Shown piece by piece: positions 22,641-33,880 of a stretch of 64,000 nt of DNA. The stretch lies in contig JARFIW010001452.1 of assembly GCA_036346225.1 (NCBI GenBank), positions 1,674,001 through 1,738,000 on the forward strand, read 5' to 3'. Positions within the stretch are counted from its first letter, which is position 1, and every line of letters begins with the position of its first letter. Origin of the DNA: Platerodrilus igneus. Taxonomy: Eukaryota; Arthropoda; Insecta; Coleoptera; Lycidae. The notes under the pieces are model-generated. The model was given only the letters and a program-made list of their open reading frames with translations, searched no databases and had not been told where the DNA came from. The translations under genes were made by a program, and so were the position numbers.

Positions 22641-23425
22641 CCGCTCTCAATTAGCTTTTTTATTACAAAACCGCGAAAATATAGTTAGTTGTTCGTTTGC
22701 GTTTGCGTTGGTTTCAATATTCCATCTTATTAATTTATGGTCAGAGAGCGTTTCCTCGTCCGACCTTAATTTCCAATCACAAATGCTTGCTAACATCTCG
22801 TGCGAGGCTGCAGTAATATCAACAAAACTGCTGCCTCTATGCCCCTCAAACGTACGTGAATCATTAGTGTTTATCACACTAAGATCCCATTCCGTAAGAA
22901 GATCTGCGTCCTTCGAGCCCCTATTGTCTTCGATAAGGCTACCCCATAATGGTGACTTAGCATTAAAGTCTCCCCCAATTATTAGTTTTTTATTCGTACT
23001 AATTTGACGATAAATGCCTTTGATGTGATTTATTAAGTCCTCAGTTTGAGAATTTTCCCGCCTGGAATCGACCTGCGGAAAATACGCGCTTATTATGCAT
23101 AACGTATTTCCCCTGATTTGATTTCGGCCGTCGTTAAAAATTTGTTTGATAGATTATTTAATATAATTCCGGCACACGTGCCATTATTTATTATTATTCC
23201 GCTGCGCGGTCGTTTGCTATTCGCGTTTAAGGCGGTAACTCCCCTCCCAAAACCTGTTATTTTGGAGCTATACAGGTGCGGTTCCTGTATAACCCCGACG
23301 TCGATATTTTTTTCGAAGAATAACTTTACGAAGTTATTTGTTGCCCCTTTTCCTTTCCCTAAATTTAGTTGCGCGGATTTAACCTTCTTGCTTCTTATAA
23401 ACTTTGTTTTACCTTCACAGCCCAT
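22640..23425 (-). pseudogene. R1-type LINE endonuclease (APE-like)
   Basis: The N-terminal half (23425-23093) reads AQLNLGKGKGATNNFVKLF, then VGVIQEPHLYSSKITGFGRG and KRPRSGIIINNGT, typical of R1-clade endonucleases with the Q-E-P catalytic Glu. The middle (23092-22880) reads with interruptions as an FPQVDS and GGDFNAKSPLWGS box. The C-terminal part (22877-22647) contains NDSRTFEGHRGSSFVDIT and SDHKLI, the S-D-H metal-binding end. The enzyme would nick target DNA to prime reverse transcription. Frame breaks occur around 23090. Confidence 0.85.
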
Positions 23426-23439
23426 AATCGATGTTACAT

Positions 23440-24624
23440 GTGATTGCGTTCTTCAGACGCTGCATCGTGGGACATCTACTTGACTTGGCGTCGTGGCGCG
23501 TGTCGACTTTTGCGCCACCGCCAGTTCTGTCGTTTGCCCTGGCGTACACCACATAGCAGGAGACTGCCTTCCAACAATTCCTAAATTTATGCCCGACTTC
23601 GGCACTCCATCGGCCTATGATCGTACTCGTGGCACCGGTAACACTGCGTCATCGAGAAGTGGTCCGGGCCCAGACTCTTCGCCACCTGAGGTTGATAGCG
23701 TCAGTTAATATACGCATTCGAAGTGTGGGGGGTCACTTCGAAGACTACGTTGGCCAAGGGATCCCTACGGCCCTTTCCGACAAACCTAAACTTCTCTCTC
23801 ACGTGGTTTTCTAGCTTCAAATCGCCGAAACGGGGATTCTGGCTCGCAGTCAACAGCACGAGCTCTTCAGTCTTCATCCCCGCTTCAACCTTCGGAACAA
23901 CGAGCGGCGGCCGCTTCTTCTCGATCGTTTTCGCTACAAGCCTTTTGCAGTGCCCACCGACATTAAACTGCAATCTCTTAGCGCCTTTATGACTTGTGCA
24001 CTCCACTACAACACCGCCCATACGTGGACAACAAGCTCCGACAACGACAAAACCATCACTAGCGGGATCGACCCTTTTCTTCAGGGTCGACATGACGTCC
24101 TCCTCACCAGGCTTGGTGTCGAACCTAACAGCAATCGTTGGCGTAGCACCGAAAGCTGCTGTAGCATACGACACCTTACGTGGAATCACCAGCTCCTGAC
24201 TCCGGAAACCCTGCTGTCCTGAAACAGAAATAACCCCCGCTGGACTTTTCCCGACAACACTGGCTCTCCCAGAACTCTCTAAACAGACTCAAGGCGCCCT
24301 AACAATGCCCATAAGCTGATTCGTCGTCTCGCGGATATCATCCACAGCGTAACGAATCACCTTTCTGTCCTCCACGACGATAGTGGCGGAGGTTATTGAC
24401 ACCTTCCCGCAGATGGCCGCGTGCGCCTTCCTCATCCTAAACTTCAAATGCTCCAGCTCATTGAGGTCGCTAGCGGCAACGCTACCGTTGCTGCTCTTCG
24501 GCGTCTTACGCTGGCCTCTTGAAGTAGAGGGCAATTCAGGCGCCCCAACCACCGTTGGAGGCTCCGACTCCCCCAACACGACCGTCGCAGACACAGGCTC
24601 ATTCCCTAACCTAACGTCCTTCAA
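23440..24624 (-). pseudogene. R1-type LINE ORF1 (gag-like), broken
   Basis: Minus-strand reading starts near 24624 with a hydrophilic segment (ELPSTSRGQRKTPKSSNG, then a helical LNELEHLKFRMRKAHAAICGK). After a frame break near 24200-24289 it continues as the RNA-binding part (24189-23704), including KTEELVLLTASQNPRFGDLK. Just past an in-frame stop at 23703-23701 the same frame gives CYRCHEYDHRPMEC, a C-X2-C-X4-H-X4-C zinc knuckle, and then another stop. This layout is that of R1/TRAS/Waldo-type ORF1 proteins, which bind the element RNA. At least one frameshift and two stops disable it. The region is GC-richer than its surroundings. Confidence 0.75.
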
Positions 24625-24833
24625 GACGACCTTTAGCTGTTTCCCCCAACAACGCCCTCAGCCTCAGACCTAGCAGACTCCGACCGATCACCCCTCTTCT
24701 TCTGTGGCACCGGCGCTTGGTCTCAGTGGAACACCAAGCTAACAAAGCTAACGAATAAATGAGTAACCAACGAAAAACGTAACTCAAAAAACGACCTGAC
24801 CGTTACGGCACTAAAAGAACGCACAACGTTGGT

Positions 24834-25135
24834 CCAATAAAAATATGTTGGCTAGAGATGAACCGTAAACAACCCCCTATTTATTTATTTAAATTTTGAA
24901 CCGTCAAATTAAATTTCAAATTTAACAAAAGTACAATAAGCACTAAACGTCAAATTAACAGCTAAAACCAAATAAAATCGCTAGCCCAATAAAAATAGTT
25001 CGATTAAAAATAAACCGTAAACAACACTGTATTTATTTATTTAAATTTTTAAACCGAAAAATCAAATTCTAAATATACACAAGCTAATTATTTCTAAATA
25101 TCAAATTTATAAACTACTGCACTTTAAATTTAACT
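24834..25135. repeat. Tandem repeat of about 152 bp in the LINE 5' region
   Basis: Copy 1 begins ccaataaaaat at 24834 and copy 2 at 24986. Both contain aaccgtaaacaac and tatttatttatttaaatttt. They lie immediately upstream (minus strand) of ORF1, where many LINEs carry tandem promoter monomers, so they may be the 5'-UTR monomers of this element. Confidence 0.65.
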
Positions 25136-25816
25136 GTGGAAATAAACAAATAAAAACACGCACTATTGGAACGCGGTACTGGAAACGCATTTGCCCCGTG
25201 TTCACTCGGTGCTTGGTACAAACTACAAGTGTTACACCACTAATTAAACTAAAAGATCAACCTTTAGGAACTTTTAAGTACGCGTGTACTTAAAATATGT
25301 AATATTTATATTTAATTTATTTCAAAATTTGCGGTTTTTGAGTTGTTTATTTAATTTAAGAGACCTTAGATTTTGGTTTTCAAATTTTTATTTTATTATA
25401 CGCGCACTATGCAACTTTTACACACTTTTCCGATGATTTTGGTGGTTTTTACACGATTTACGCAGTTTTTGTTTTAAATTTATTAAAACGCTTTTTTTAA
25501 TTATTTTGATTTTATTTTAGGTATTTGTTGATTAGATTTTTGGTTTAGTAGTCCGAAATTTGAGTTACTTTATTTTTAAACGCGAATTTTGGTAAAAGTT
25601 TAAGTTAAAACGCGATTTATTTATTATTTATTTGATTTAAATTTTGTTTCTTTAGCTTTATTTACTGCTCTACGTATCAAAATTTAATGCAACACAATAA
25701 TAAAATTAAATACAATAATTAATAAAGCTTTAAATGTAAAAATATAGTAAAAACCCTATATAAAAACTTATTTGTTGCTGCAAAAGCGGGAGCTCCGTAA
25801 AATACGTCCGCACACT
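25136..25816. other. AT-rich spacer
   Basis: No gene, RNA or clear repeat was recognised between the LINE 5' region and the hAT relic, apart from T-rich stretches. Confidence 0.5.
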
Positions 25817-28292
25817 TCAACAGCTAACTATAAAGTTGACGATGCTTATTACAGCCAAATTCGTAAGTCTATTCTGGCTCATAGTAGATCTCAAATAATT
25901 TTTAATTATTTTCAGTTTTGAAAATGATCTCTCATCATGAGCAACAGTAACAGGCACCGTTAAAAAGATTTGTGTGACTATAGATAAATTCGGGAACGTG
26001 CTAATTGAATCATTAACCACAAGATATTCTAAAACATCTTTGCTCGAATTAGGTTTTTATAAGTTGACAATATTTGAATTACATTGCACAAATCAATTGC
26101 AGTAACATCCATTTCTTTTGTTGTGGAATCGGTTTATTTAATTTGTAAATCCATACAACATTTTATTAATTTGTTTTTATCTATAACTAAAGAGTCTGCA
26201 GTATTTAAAAATCCGAAGTTGTCATTGCACTCGTTCAATAGTTGAAATCCATCATTTAATTTTGGTACCACGATATCAAGAATAAAAAGATAAAAATTAA
26301 CTTTAAAATTTAACTTTGGTGATTCAACTGGTTCATCTCTATGTTCAGAATAAAAAAAAATCGTTTTCTTTCTCGGTCTAACCAAGCCTATAGCTGGAAA
26401 AACAGTTTCGCAGTCTATATCTTTACCAACTTCTTTTGCCTTATTAAGCATTGCTCTAAAACTACTATCAGATCGTATTTCAATAAAAAAATTCTGGATT
26501 TCTTTCAACATTTTTACAGCTTCTGGTAAAATAATATTAGATTTTTGTATGAGTTTACTTACAGGATTTATTTTTGATAAAATATTGTACCAAATTACTA
26601 GAGAACACACAATTTATATGATTTTATCAATTAGTGATTTTGCAAGGTTTTTTGTATTGTTGTCCTTTGTTGTATCATTATAAAGAAAAAAAGAAAGCAT
26701 TATAAATTTTTTCTAAACTAAATCTAAGGTTTTTAACGGCATCGATTCTACTCTTCTACCGTGTATCAGATGAAGGTTTCACAGTTAATGTAGGAATTTC
26801 CTTTATTAGAATATGCCATCGATAGGTAAATGCGGAAAATAAAACGGATATTTCTTGAACAATAGCAAAAAAATTTGTTACTTCAAGAGAATTTTTTGCA
26901 GCATCATTTACAACTAAATTAAGGCTATGAGCTGCACAAGGGACAAAAAAAGCTCTGGAATTGATATTAAGAATTCTTTTTTGTAGACCATTATGTTTGC
27001 CTTTCATATTGGCGCCGTTGTCATATCCTTGCCCTCGCATGTCCATAGTATCTATATTTAATTCTTGTAAATAATTCAGTAAAAAGGCCTTTAATCCTTC
27101 ACCAGTGGTATTTGTAACTGGGCAGAAACCTAAAAAATGTTTTCTAATTTCTATATTCTTTGAAATATTATGAATCAAAACAAATCTGACAACTACGGTT
27201 ATTTGTTCTTCATGACTAACATCAGGAGTACAATCTAACATAATTTAATAATATTTACTATAATTTCAATGTTTCGATTATATTTTGTTTAACTTTTTCA
27301 CCTATCAGACAAATTAATTCATTTTGGATTTCATCACCTAAATAATGTGACATATTATTGCTATCTCTTTGAATTCGGCCAATATGTTCCGCCATTACAT
27401 TATCGAATTTTGCAATTGATTCCACAAGCTTCAAAAAATTACCATTATCTTTTTCAAAAAGTTTTTGACTACTTCCTCTAAAAGTTAGATTTTGCCCTGT
27501 TAAATATTGAATGATACAAATGATTCTTTCAATAATTGACGTCCACCTTTTTTTTTCCAACTGAATTAAATTTTGGCTGACTGAGTCAACAGTTGTGCCT
27601 CTGTCAAAGAGTTTTTAGCTGAACCCACTTATAAACATTTTCAAAAGGTCCCTTACTTTTTCGTGTCTGTTTAAATTTTGCGATAAATGGCGCTAGTCGG
27701 TGTAACCATTATCATCACTAAAAAAACTATTATTGGATACTTTAAATAATTTGCAACAAAAACAAAATACCTACAGAATTATTTGACTTAGAATAAACTA
27801 GCCATGTTCTGAAACATTTTCATTATTGCTTAATTTTTTGTCATACTAAGTATATGAAAAAGATCTATTTTTAATCGCCTAATGGAAATACAATATTTTT
27901 CAATTGTACTGGTCCTATTTCTAGAATAGATATTTTAATATTATCTGTTAAAACTTGCGACCATAGAGCTGGATCTTGCCTACCAGCATTATCAGCAGCA
28001 ACTTCTGTTGGTAAAGGTGGATTCGTTGTGTTATGCACATCCGCCTCGGATTTCCTATTTCCTTGCAATCAGTCGTATTTGTAGATTTTCCATGTAAGTG
28101 TCCTTGCTTAACTCCAGCTGTTTCTCCACTTCCAGGCTTGATGGTGGTTGTGCTGCTGCAGCCGTGGTAGATACAATAAATTTTTTTAAAGAGCCAACCA
28201 CTTCTTTTTTTCTTTCTTCTTTCTCGAACTCTCTTTTTTGATACTAAAGCCGGAAAGTTTTTTCTACCATCAGTCATCTGAATCAAGGTCAA
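25817..28292 (-). pseudogene. hAT-family transposase of ZMYM1 type, degraded
   Basis: Read on the minus strand from 28292. An N-terminal TTF-like zinc region ends DPALWSQVLTDN and QLKNIVFPLGD (28000-27870). Then comes a DUF4371-like part, 27560-27258 (RWTSIIERIICIIQYLTGQN). Next is the catalytic core, 27241-26756, with RGQGYDNGANMKGKHNGLQ (second catalytic Asp) and CAAHSLNLVVNDAA. A helical insertion region follows at 26610-26134. Last is the hATC dimerisation end, 26020-25817 (VTVAHDERSFSKLKIIKNYL, then QNRLTNLAVISI). This order is that of ZMYM1-like hAT proteins. Stops and frame breaks separate all pieces. Terminal inverted repeats were not found, so the ends are those of the coding trace. 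Confidence 0.85.
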
Positions 28293-28629
28293 AAAACTTT
28301 AAGAATATGGAAACGGACAAATAAAAATAAAAGTTTAAATGTATAAAATAGGGGAAAACCAAAAATACTTACGTCTTAAAACTTTAAACAGCATGCAATA
28401 TACTTAGTCTAGAATCTAGAACACTAAACTCGATAGCAACTTTCAGCCCTTTTAACTGCTTATATTACTTTAATATAATACTATATTCAACGGCAAACTG
28501 AACTAAACTATAACTTCCGTTTGCCATTGTAAATTTCAAAATCTGTTATCATAAGATGCCGTCTGCAGGTGCAGAGCAGAAATGTGTTACGTTTATTGTT
28601 CGCATAAATTAATTACCCTATTTTCTCTC
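28293..28629. other. AT-rich spacer after hAT relic
   Basis: No recognisable feature; part of it may be the untranslated end of the hAT element. Confidence 0.45.
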
Positions 28630-29531
28630 TTGTTCATTCATTACTCGTTCGAATAAATTCCGTTTTAATCCTTAAATTCTTCACCAACCCCCTATATAAT
28701 GTATCTGTTCAGTATAAGCTCGCTTATCATAATTAACAATAAACACGCTCTAGAATAAATTCCTCAACTTTAATTCCTTTTTCATTTACAACGAAAATTT
28801 AATCGATAAATTAGATAGTCTATGCCTTGTTTTAGGTATCCCGTAATCTCTTAAATTCTTCGACAACATCCTGTTTACAGGTACGCTTGCTACAAATTTT
28901 CATTGTGAACTTATTTATCTCGAAACAACAAGTTTATGCTTTAATTAAATAGTTGTATCCTGTTTATAGGTACCCGTTATCTTGGTATACCTTACGACCG
29001 CCGTATAATGGTTTCCTCTATTGTTCCAATGTAACGACTTGTTGAAATAAGGTCACGCACTATCCGATATAAGCCGGGTTTTCCAGTTTTAGCGCGCTTT
29101 GATAAGCTAGGATTTGCAGTTCGACTCCGTGTTGTTTGAACCATTGTTTGATTCTACAGCTTGTACGTCGAAATATTTTCTACATTTATTCGTCTCCGTA
29201 TTTCAAAAAGCGATGCACGTTTTCTGTTCAACAACTTGGAGGTGTCTTGCGTCTATTCGGTGAGTTACTCCGCGCGTACCCATTCTAATCAGATTCTCTT
29301 TTTAGCTTTTTTTAGCTGGAGGCCAAATGGGTTCTTCCTTTGCGTACGCCCATCTGTTCGTTGCTGTGGACCAGCTACCTTTTGTCTTTGGATCGCTGGT
29401 ATAATGAACCCTGACGACCATGGCGTTAATATGCTGACTCACCACCGACGGTTTGCAAAATACGCATCCCGACGCATTGAGGTCTGTGACTCGTTTCCTT
29501 TTACGTACATCGAGAATCCTTATTTATCAGC

Positions 29532-29546
29532 GGTTGATGTTGTGAA
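29532..29546. repeat. Target-site duplication of the SINE, left copy
   Basis: GGTTGATGTTGTGAA, 15 bp, perfectly repeated at 29844-29858 immediately after the SINE. Confidence 0.9.
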
Positions 29547-29843
29547 GGCGGCTCCGTGGCGTAGTGGTATGTGTGTGACTATTACGCCCAAGGACCCGGG
29601 TTTGAATCCCGACACGGTCCGCTTGAAGAATGTTAGGCGAGCATTTTTCACAAAAATCCATCCTCCTACAGATGAGATGTGAAATGGAGGTCCCGTGCGT
29701 GAGTGTTGTCACGCACGTTAAAGATCCCTACCTTGCTTGGAACAGTAGGGGTTTGAAAAAATTCAAAATTCTCCAGGTAAAAAAAATCTCGCTTCCTGGC
29801 CAATGTAGTACCTTCGGGTGGAGCATTGGAAAATCACATGTAA
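29547..29843 (+). mobile_element. tRNA-derived SINE, 297 bp
   Basis: The head is tRNA-like. An RNA polymerase III A box TGGCGTAGTGG lies at 29557-29567 and a B box GGTTTGAATCC at 29599-29609 (consensus GGTTCGANTCC, one change). The tRNA-unrelated body contains a hairpin-prone block, gtgcgtgagtgttgtcacgc, followed by acgttaaagatccc. A block of this kind (ACGTTAAAGAWCCC) is, from memory, shared by several invertebrate SINE families. There is no poly(A) tail; it ends aaaatcacatgtaa. The element is bounded by a perfect 15-bp duplication and sits inside dispersed repeat X. Confidence 0.85.
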
Positions 29844-29858
29844 GGTTGATGTTGTGAA
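29844..29858. repeat. Target-site duplication of the SINE, right copy
   Basis: GGTTGATGTTGTGAA, identical to 29532-29546. Confidence 0.9.
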
Positions 29859-30344
29859 ACCAGTTTACCATCCATGTTTAGGAGCTAGCTTTGCTAGTGC
29901 TTTTGGTTATCTTTCTTTAATTCTTACTACACCTTGGTCTACATTTAATACTTTAATTTAACCCACGTGCTATTGAAGAAATCTACATTGAACACTTTAA
30001 TATAACACAATTTCTATTGAAAAAATCTAAGCATTACTTTTTTTTATGATTTTTTTATTACCTGTTAGTTACGAAATGCGCACTTTATGGATCCTTTATA
30101 AAATTTGTTCTTTAAAATATAACTTAAATCTAATACTTTTCTTTGTACCTGTGAATCAAGAAATTTTAATTTATTTTCAGTGTTAATAGATAGTCGCGGG
30201 CGATGTGTTTTTTTTTTGTTTCTATTTAGTATATAAGCCAATCCCCACCACTCTCCGCGGTGTTTTCTTTACTTCCGGCTACGTCTAGGTACATAGTATA
30301 ATTTCTAGCGCCCTGGTGTGGGGTTACCAGTTGGCTTTAGTTAA

Positions 30345-30480
30345 TTTTTTTGTGCTCCGATTTTGTTTCGTGTAACTTTGGCCTCGATTTTGTTTTAGTT
30401 AACGGCTACTTCGATTTGGTTTTGATTAATTTCCGTTCCAATTTTGTTTTAGTTAATTTTTACTCCGATTTTTTTTCTTG
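30345..30480. repeat. Short degenerate minisatellite
   Basis: Units of about 38-42 bp built on ctccgattttgttttagttaa recur three to four times with drift. The frame across it is an artefact of the repeat. Confidence 0.55.
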
Positions 30481-32690
30481 TTTATGCCTAAGTTCCTACG
30501 TTACCCGCATTTCTCGGCCTGATGCTACTTGTTTTTCTTTCCCTTACGTTGGAACTGTTATTTCCTTTTTTCTTTCGGCTCTTTGCTGACCCCCACATGC
30601 GGTTGAATCTTCTTAAATTTTAATTTTGTTTTCTTTCCTAATCGCTCGATATTATCGGTTGGTTAATTTCAGATTATTGGTGTTATTATTTTTGCTTGTA
30701 AAGTGGTTATGCGAATGCACCTAGCAAATATTCGAACTCCGCGTTTTCTTAAAATTACTCGAAAATTTAATATACAACGGCCGAGAAGTGGACCGAAAGG
30801 CGACATAATTCTTATATCATAGCGAGCACCCTCTTCTGCAAATTCAATTTCAGCCGCATGAGATGATGTACCATCCTTTACGAAAATCATACGCAGTACC
30901 GAAACTTGCATTGAACTCGTGTACGGGATTGTTAAAAAATTATGTACTTTCATGTCGAGATATACTACACGGCCCTGCAACTGCTATATGTATAGGTACG
31001 TTGTTAAAAAAAAAACAGGGTCCACCCACCCAAGTACTGACCAGAGCGAGAGGTGCTTAACTCTGTAAACGCGCGATCTCCAATAAACGCACACGTCTGT
31101 CGCTTGCTTCCGCGTGTTTATTTGTCAAGGTGCGACTAGTGCGGCCTTTCAGCCTCCGTTGCGAGGGACCTTATCCAGTTTTTAAAATGTTTGCCAAATC
31201 AAAAGATAAAATGAGTTACTTCGACAGGCTGAAATCAACATTTTTACCCCGAGATGAGGATATTCCTTCATATCTAACAACATTTGAAACACATGAAGTA
31301 CCGAAACGAATCGGAAACCCTCGATCAACCTATCAGGGCACTTCAACCCGTTCAGTTCGTAGGATATATTTTCTCAAACGCTATCTCGAGACGTTAGCCA
31401 CTAAGGGGGGAGTAATGTGGCGGACAAAATATTTGCCCAAGTGTTTTCGCTCATCATTGAAGGAGATTTGATTATTGTTACTTGATGCAGAGGAAGAGTG
31501 AAGTTTGGAAAAAATTGAGAGATGTATGATGGTAATATTTCAATTTTACGTTTTGTATTTTTGATTAAATGCAATAAACTAAACCAAGCAATAATTTACA
31601 GAATTGTTTAATTGATTTTATATTACAAACACTAAATAGCCAGCGTATTTTTAGGTCCCCTGTTAACACAACGTCAGTAGACAGATGATGGGGCCAGGAG
31701 ACGTTTAGAGAGGGCTATAGGCTATTATAAGATGTTTCCAGGGTTGGATAAGAACACTTTTATAATAAAGAGTCGAGTAATGCAACTTTGGCGTTTATTA
31801 TTGAAGTTCTTACAAGAAACATTCAATAATTTTAAATAATAAATAGTGGGAAAGCTACAATGTGTTCTCACGTGGATTTTTTATAGCTCTAACAGGAACT
31901 CTTAACCAATTCGAATATTTTAACTGGTGTCAAAATTTTTATTTTGTTACCACCAACTAATTGACGTAAGTCGCACATTCGCCTACATCTACTGCAATAA
32001 AGTGCAACAGAGATGCACGCGCAATAAATAACACAAACGTAAGGCAATAAACGCTCTGTAAATCAGGTTCTTTCTAACAAGGGCATAGGTACGTGTCCGC
32101 AATAAGTTACATTACAGACTGGTTTTCGTTGTTTAGGTATAAAAGTCGTTCTTGTGTTATAAAATCCCATATTTTATTTGCACTTCAGAAACAATATAGG
32201 TCATTGAATCATCGACATTTCCGATCGCAAGGTCAATTTTTATTATCGGGATCACTTGGTCGATTTGGGTCGTCGGGTTAATTCGGGTCTAGGATCACCT
32301 TGTGGGCGTCGTTTATGTTGTCCGGACACCGTAAGAAAAGTTTTGACCCAATCTATCTTTTTCTGTAGTTCTGTCTTTTTTATAACGTAAGGAATGTTAC
32401 GTTCATTTTGCTTCGATAAAACTGTGCATTTATCTTCATGACCTAAAGGCCTGGTTGCTATTTAAAGGTGATTAACGGAAATACGTTGTCTAAACACCAA
32501 TATCAGAGATGAGGATAAAAAAAGACAATAAAATTTATTGCACTACATCCAGATACCATTCTGTACGGACTTGCATCTTGACGACGTTTTAAAATACTAG
32601 AGCAGGTAGAATGGCTTGCAGGTTTCAATGAGCTAAAGAGCCGAACTATAGGTCTAACCAAATTAGTGGGGTCTTTAGTGAGAAACAAGA
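30481..32690. other. Stretch without recognised genes
   Basis: Two modest open stretches exist, neither with a family signature that I know: 30980-30669 (minus, AAEIEFAEEGARYDIRIMS) and 31130-31471 (plus, DKMSYFDRLKSTFLPRDEDI). The second has a protein-like composition and might be an element fragment. The 32060-32340 part (gatcgcaaggtc, tgtccggacacc) could be a decayed LTR, without proof. Confidence 0.4.
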
Positions 32691-32699
32691 CTAAGGCAG

Positions 32700-33880
32700 G
32701 TCCCCGAAAGAGGGAAGCAGCTTTTTAGGTACTTAGAGTGGCAGAAACCAGGGGTCGGTATGACATTCTAAGACACACTACTGCGATGTAGAAGGCATCG
32801 AGAAACCACGACAATACCTCCCAAATACACTGCGTACAGAAATTGTTATACATGAGGGCATCCTCTGGAGTAAAAAATTTCGGAGGTAAAATAGTCCCCC
32901 ATTCGGATCTCTGGGAGGGGACTACTTCGGGGGATGTGATCCGAAAGAATAGAAAGATCCGTGAACATTCTGCGAGTCGGAGCGTGGAATGTCACAAGTA
33001 TGAAACAAGTAGGTCAGCTAGAGGACCCGAAACTCGAAATGGATGGGTTAGCACTAGACGTAGTAGGAATTAGCGACGTCCGGTGGCAGGAGGCTGGGGA
33101 TTTTTGAAGTGGAGATATCAGGCTAAATCATGCAGGATCAGAGGAAGGAAATTCGGGTGTGGGGATAGTTATGCAAAAAAAGATAGGACAACGTGTAAAA
33201 AACTACCTACAAAAGAACGAAAGAGTACTCATGGTTAGATTTGAATTTAAACCAGTAAATACAGTGATAATACAAGTGAGGAAGAAGTAGACGCGATTTA
33301 CAAAGATATCAAAGACATACTAAGATACGTAAAACCACATGATAATTTAATAATTACGGGGGATTTTAATGCAGTGGTAGGTGAGGGTACGGTGGGAGCG
33401 ACAGTAGGTTTATTTGGTTCAAGCAAAAGAAATGACAGGGGAATAGACTGGTATAATTTTGTGACATAAAAACGTAACCATCACAAATACATTATTTCAT
33501 CATCATGCTAGAAGACGAAACACGCGGAAGATGCCAGGAGATACAGGAAGATATCAAATAGATTACATTATTATTAGACAACGGTTTAGAGATCAAGTAA
33601 AAGACTGTAGAAGCTACCTGGAAGCAGATATAGACACTGACCACAACATCGTAATTATGAAGGCCGCACTTAAATTTAAAAATCTGAAAAGGAGGAACAG
33701 AAAAAAGCACTTTGACTTTGAGAAACTAAAGGATAAAGATATCCACGAAAGACTTGAAAAATAGTCAAATGAATTGCTGAAAGATATCGGGAAAATTTCG
33801 GATACTAAAGAAGTAGAAACAGAATGGAATAAAATTAAATCCAGCTTAGACATGGCGGCCAGAAATGTTCTAGGTATTCA
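32700..33880 (+). pseudogene. RTE/L2-like LINE 1: 5' region and endonuclease
   Basis: The leader (32700-32960: cccgaaagagggaagc, ggatctctgggaggggac) has the look of the 5' region of the widespread insect LINEs often annotated as craniofacial development protein 2-like. The endonuclease then reads in one frame from about 32965: VGAWNVTSMKQVGQLE, VVGISDVRWQEAG (catalytic Glu replaced or shifted), GVGIVMQKKIGQ. After frame breaks come TGDFNAVVGEG near 33355 and YIIIRQRFRDQVKDC with TDHNIVIMKAALKFK (33555-33675), the final D-H pair. Stops occur near 33107 and 33470. It is the better-preserved relative of the fragment at 5900-6230. Confidence 0.85.

Larger units (their letters stand above)
28630..30310 (+). 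repeat. Dispersed repeat X, copy 1 (carries a SINE)
   Basis: Matches 56735-58390 in several blocks: 28650-28740 with 56740-56830 (ctcgaataaa.tccgttt.aatccttaaattcttc), 28960-29330 with 56890-57205, 29370-29500 with 57725-57870 (cgac.atggcgtt, gctgactcacc) and 30070-30300 with 58195-58385 (acttccggctacgtctaggtac). Identity looks about 75-85 percent. The longest frame (29161-29682) crosses into the SINE and is not conserved in copy 2. The nature of the repeat is unknown; a TATA-like tatataag (30229) near its end would suit a long terminal repeat. Confidence 0.65.

Noticed and set aside
23493..24222. Several plus-strand frames in the GC-richer block
   Set aside because: Antisense shadows of the R1-type LINE ORF1, whose minus-strand reading gives the recognisable zinc knuckle.
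29557..29609. tRNA gene suggested by good A and B boxes
   Set aside because: The sequence continues into a conserved non-tRNA body and is bounded by a 15-bp duplication, so it is a SINE head rather than a tRNA gene; a cloverleaf could not be closed by eye.
29161..29682. 173-residue plus-strand frame
   Set aside because: It crosses from repeat X into the SINE and is not open in repeat X copy 2.
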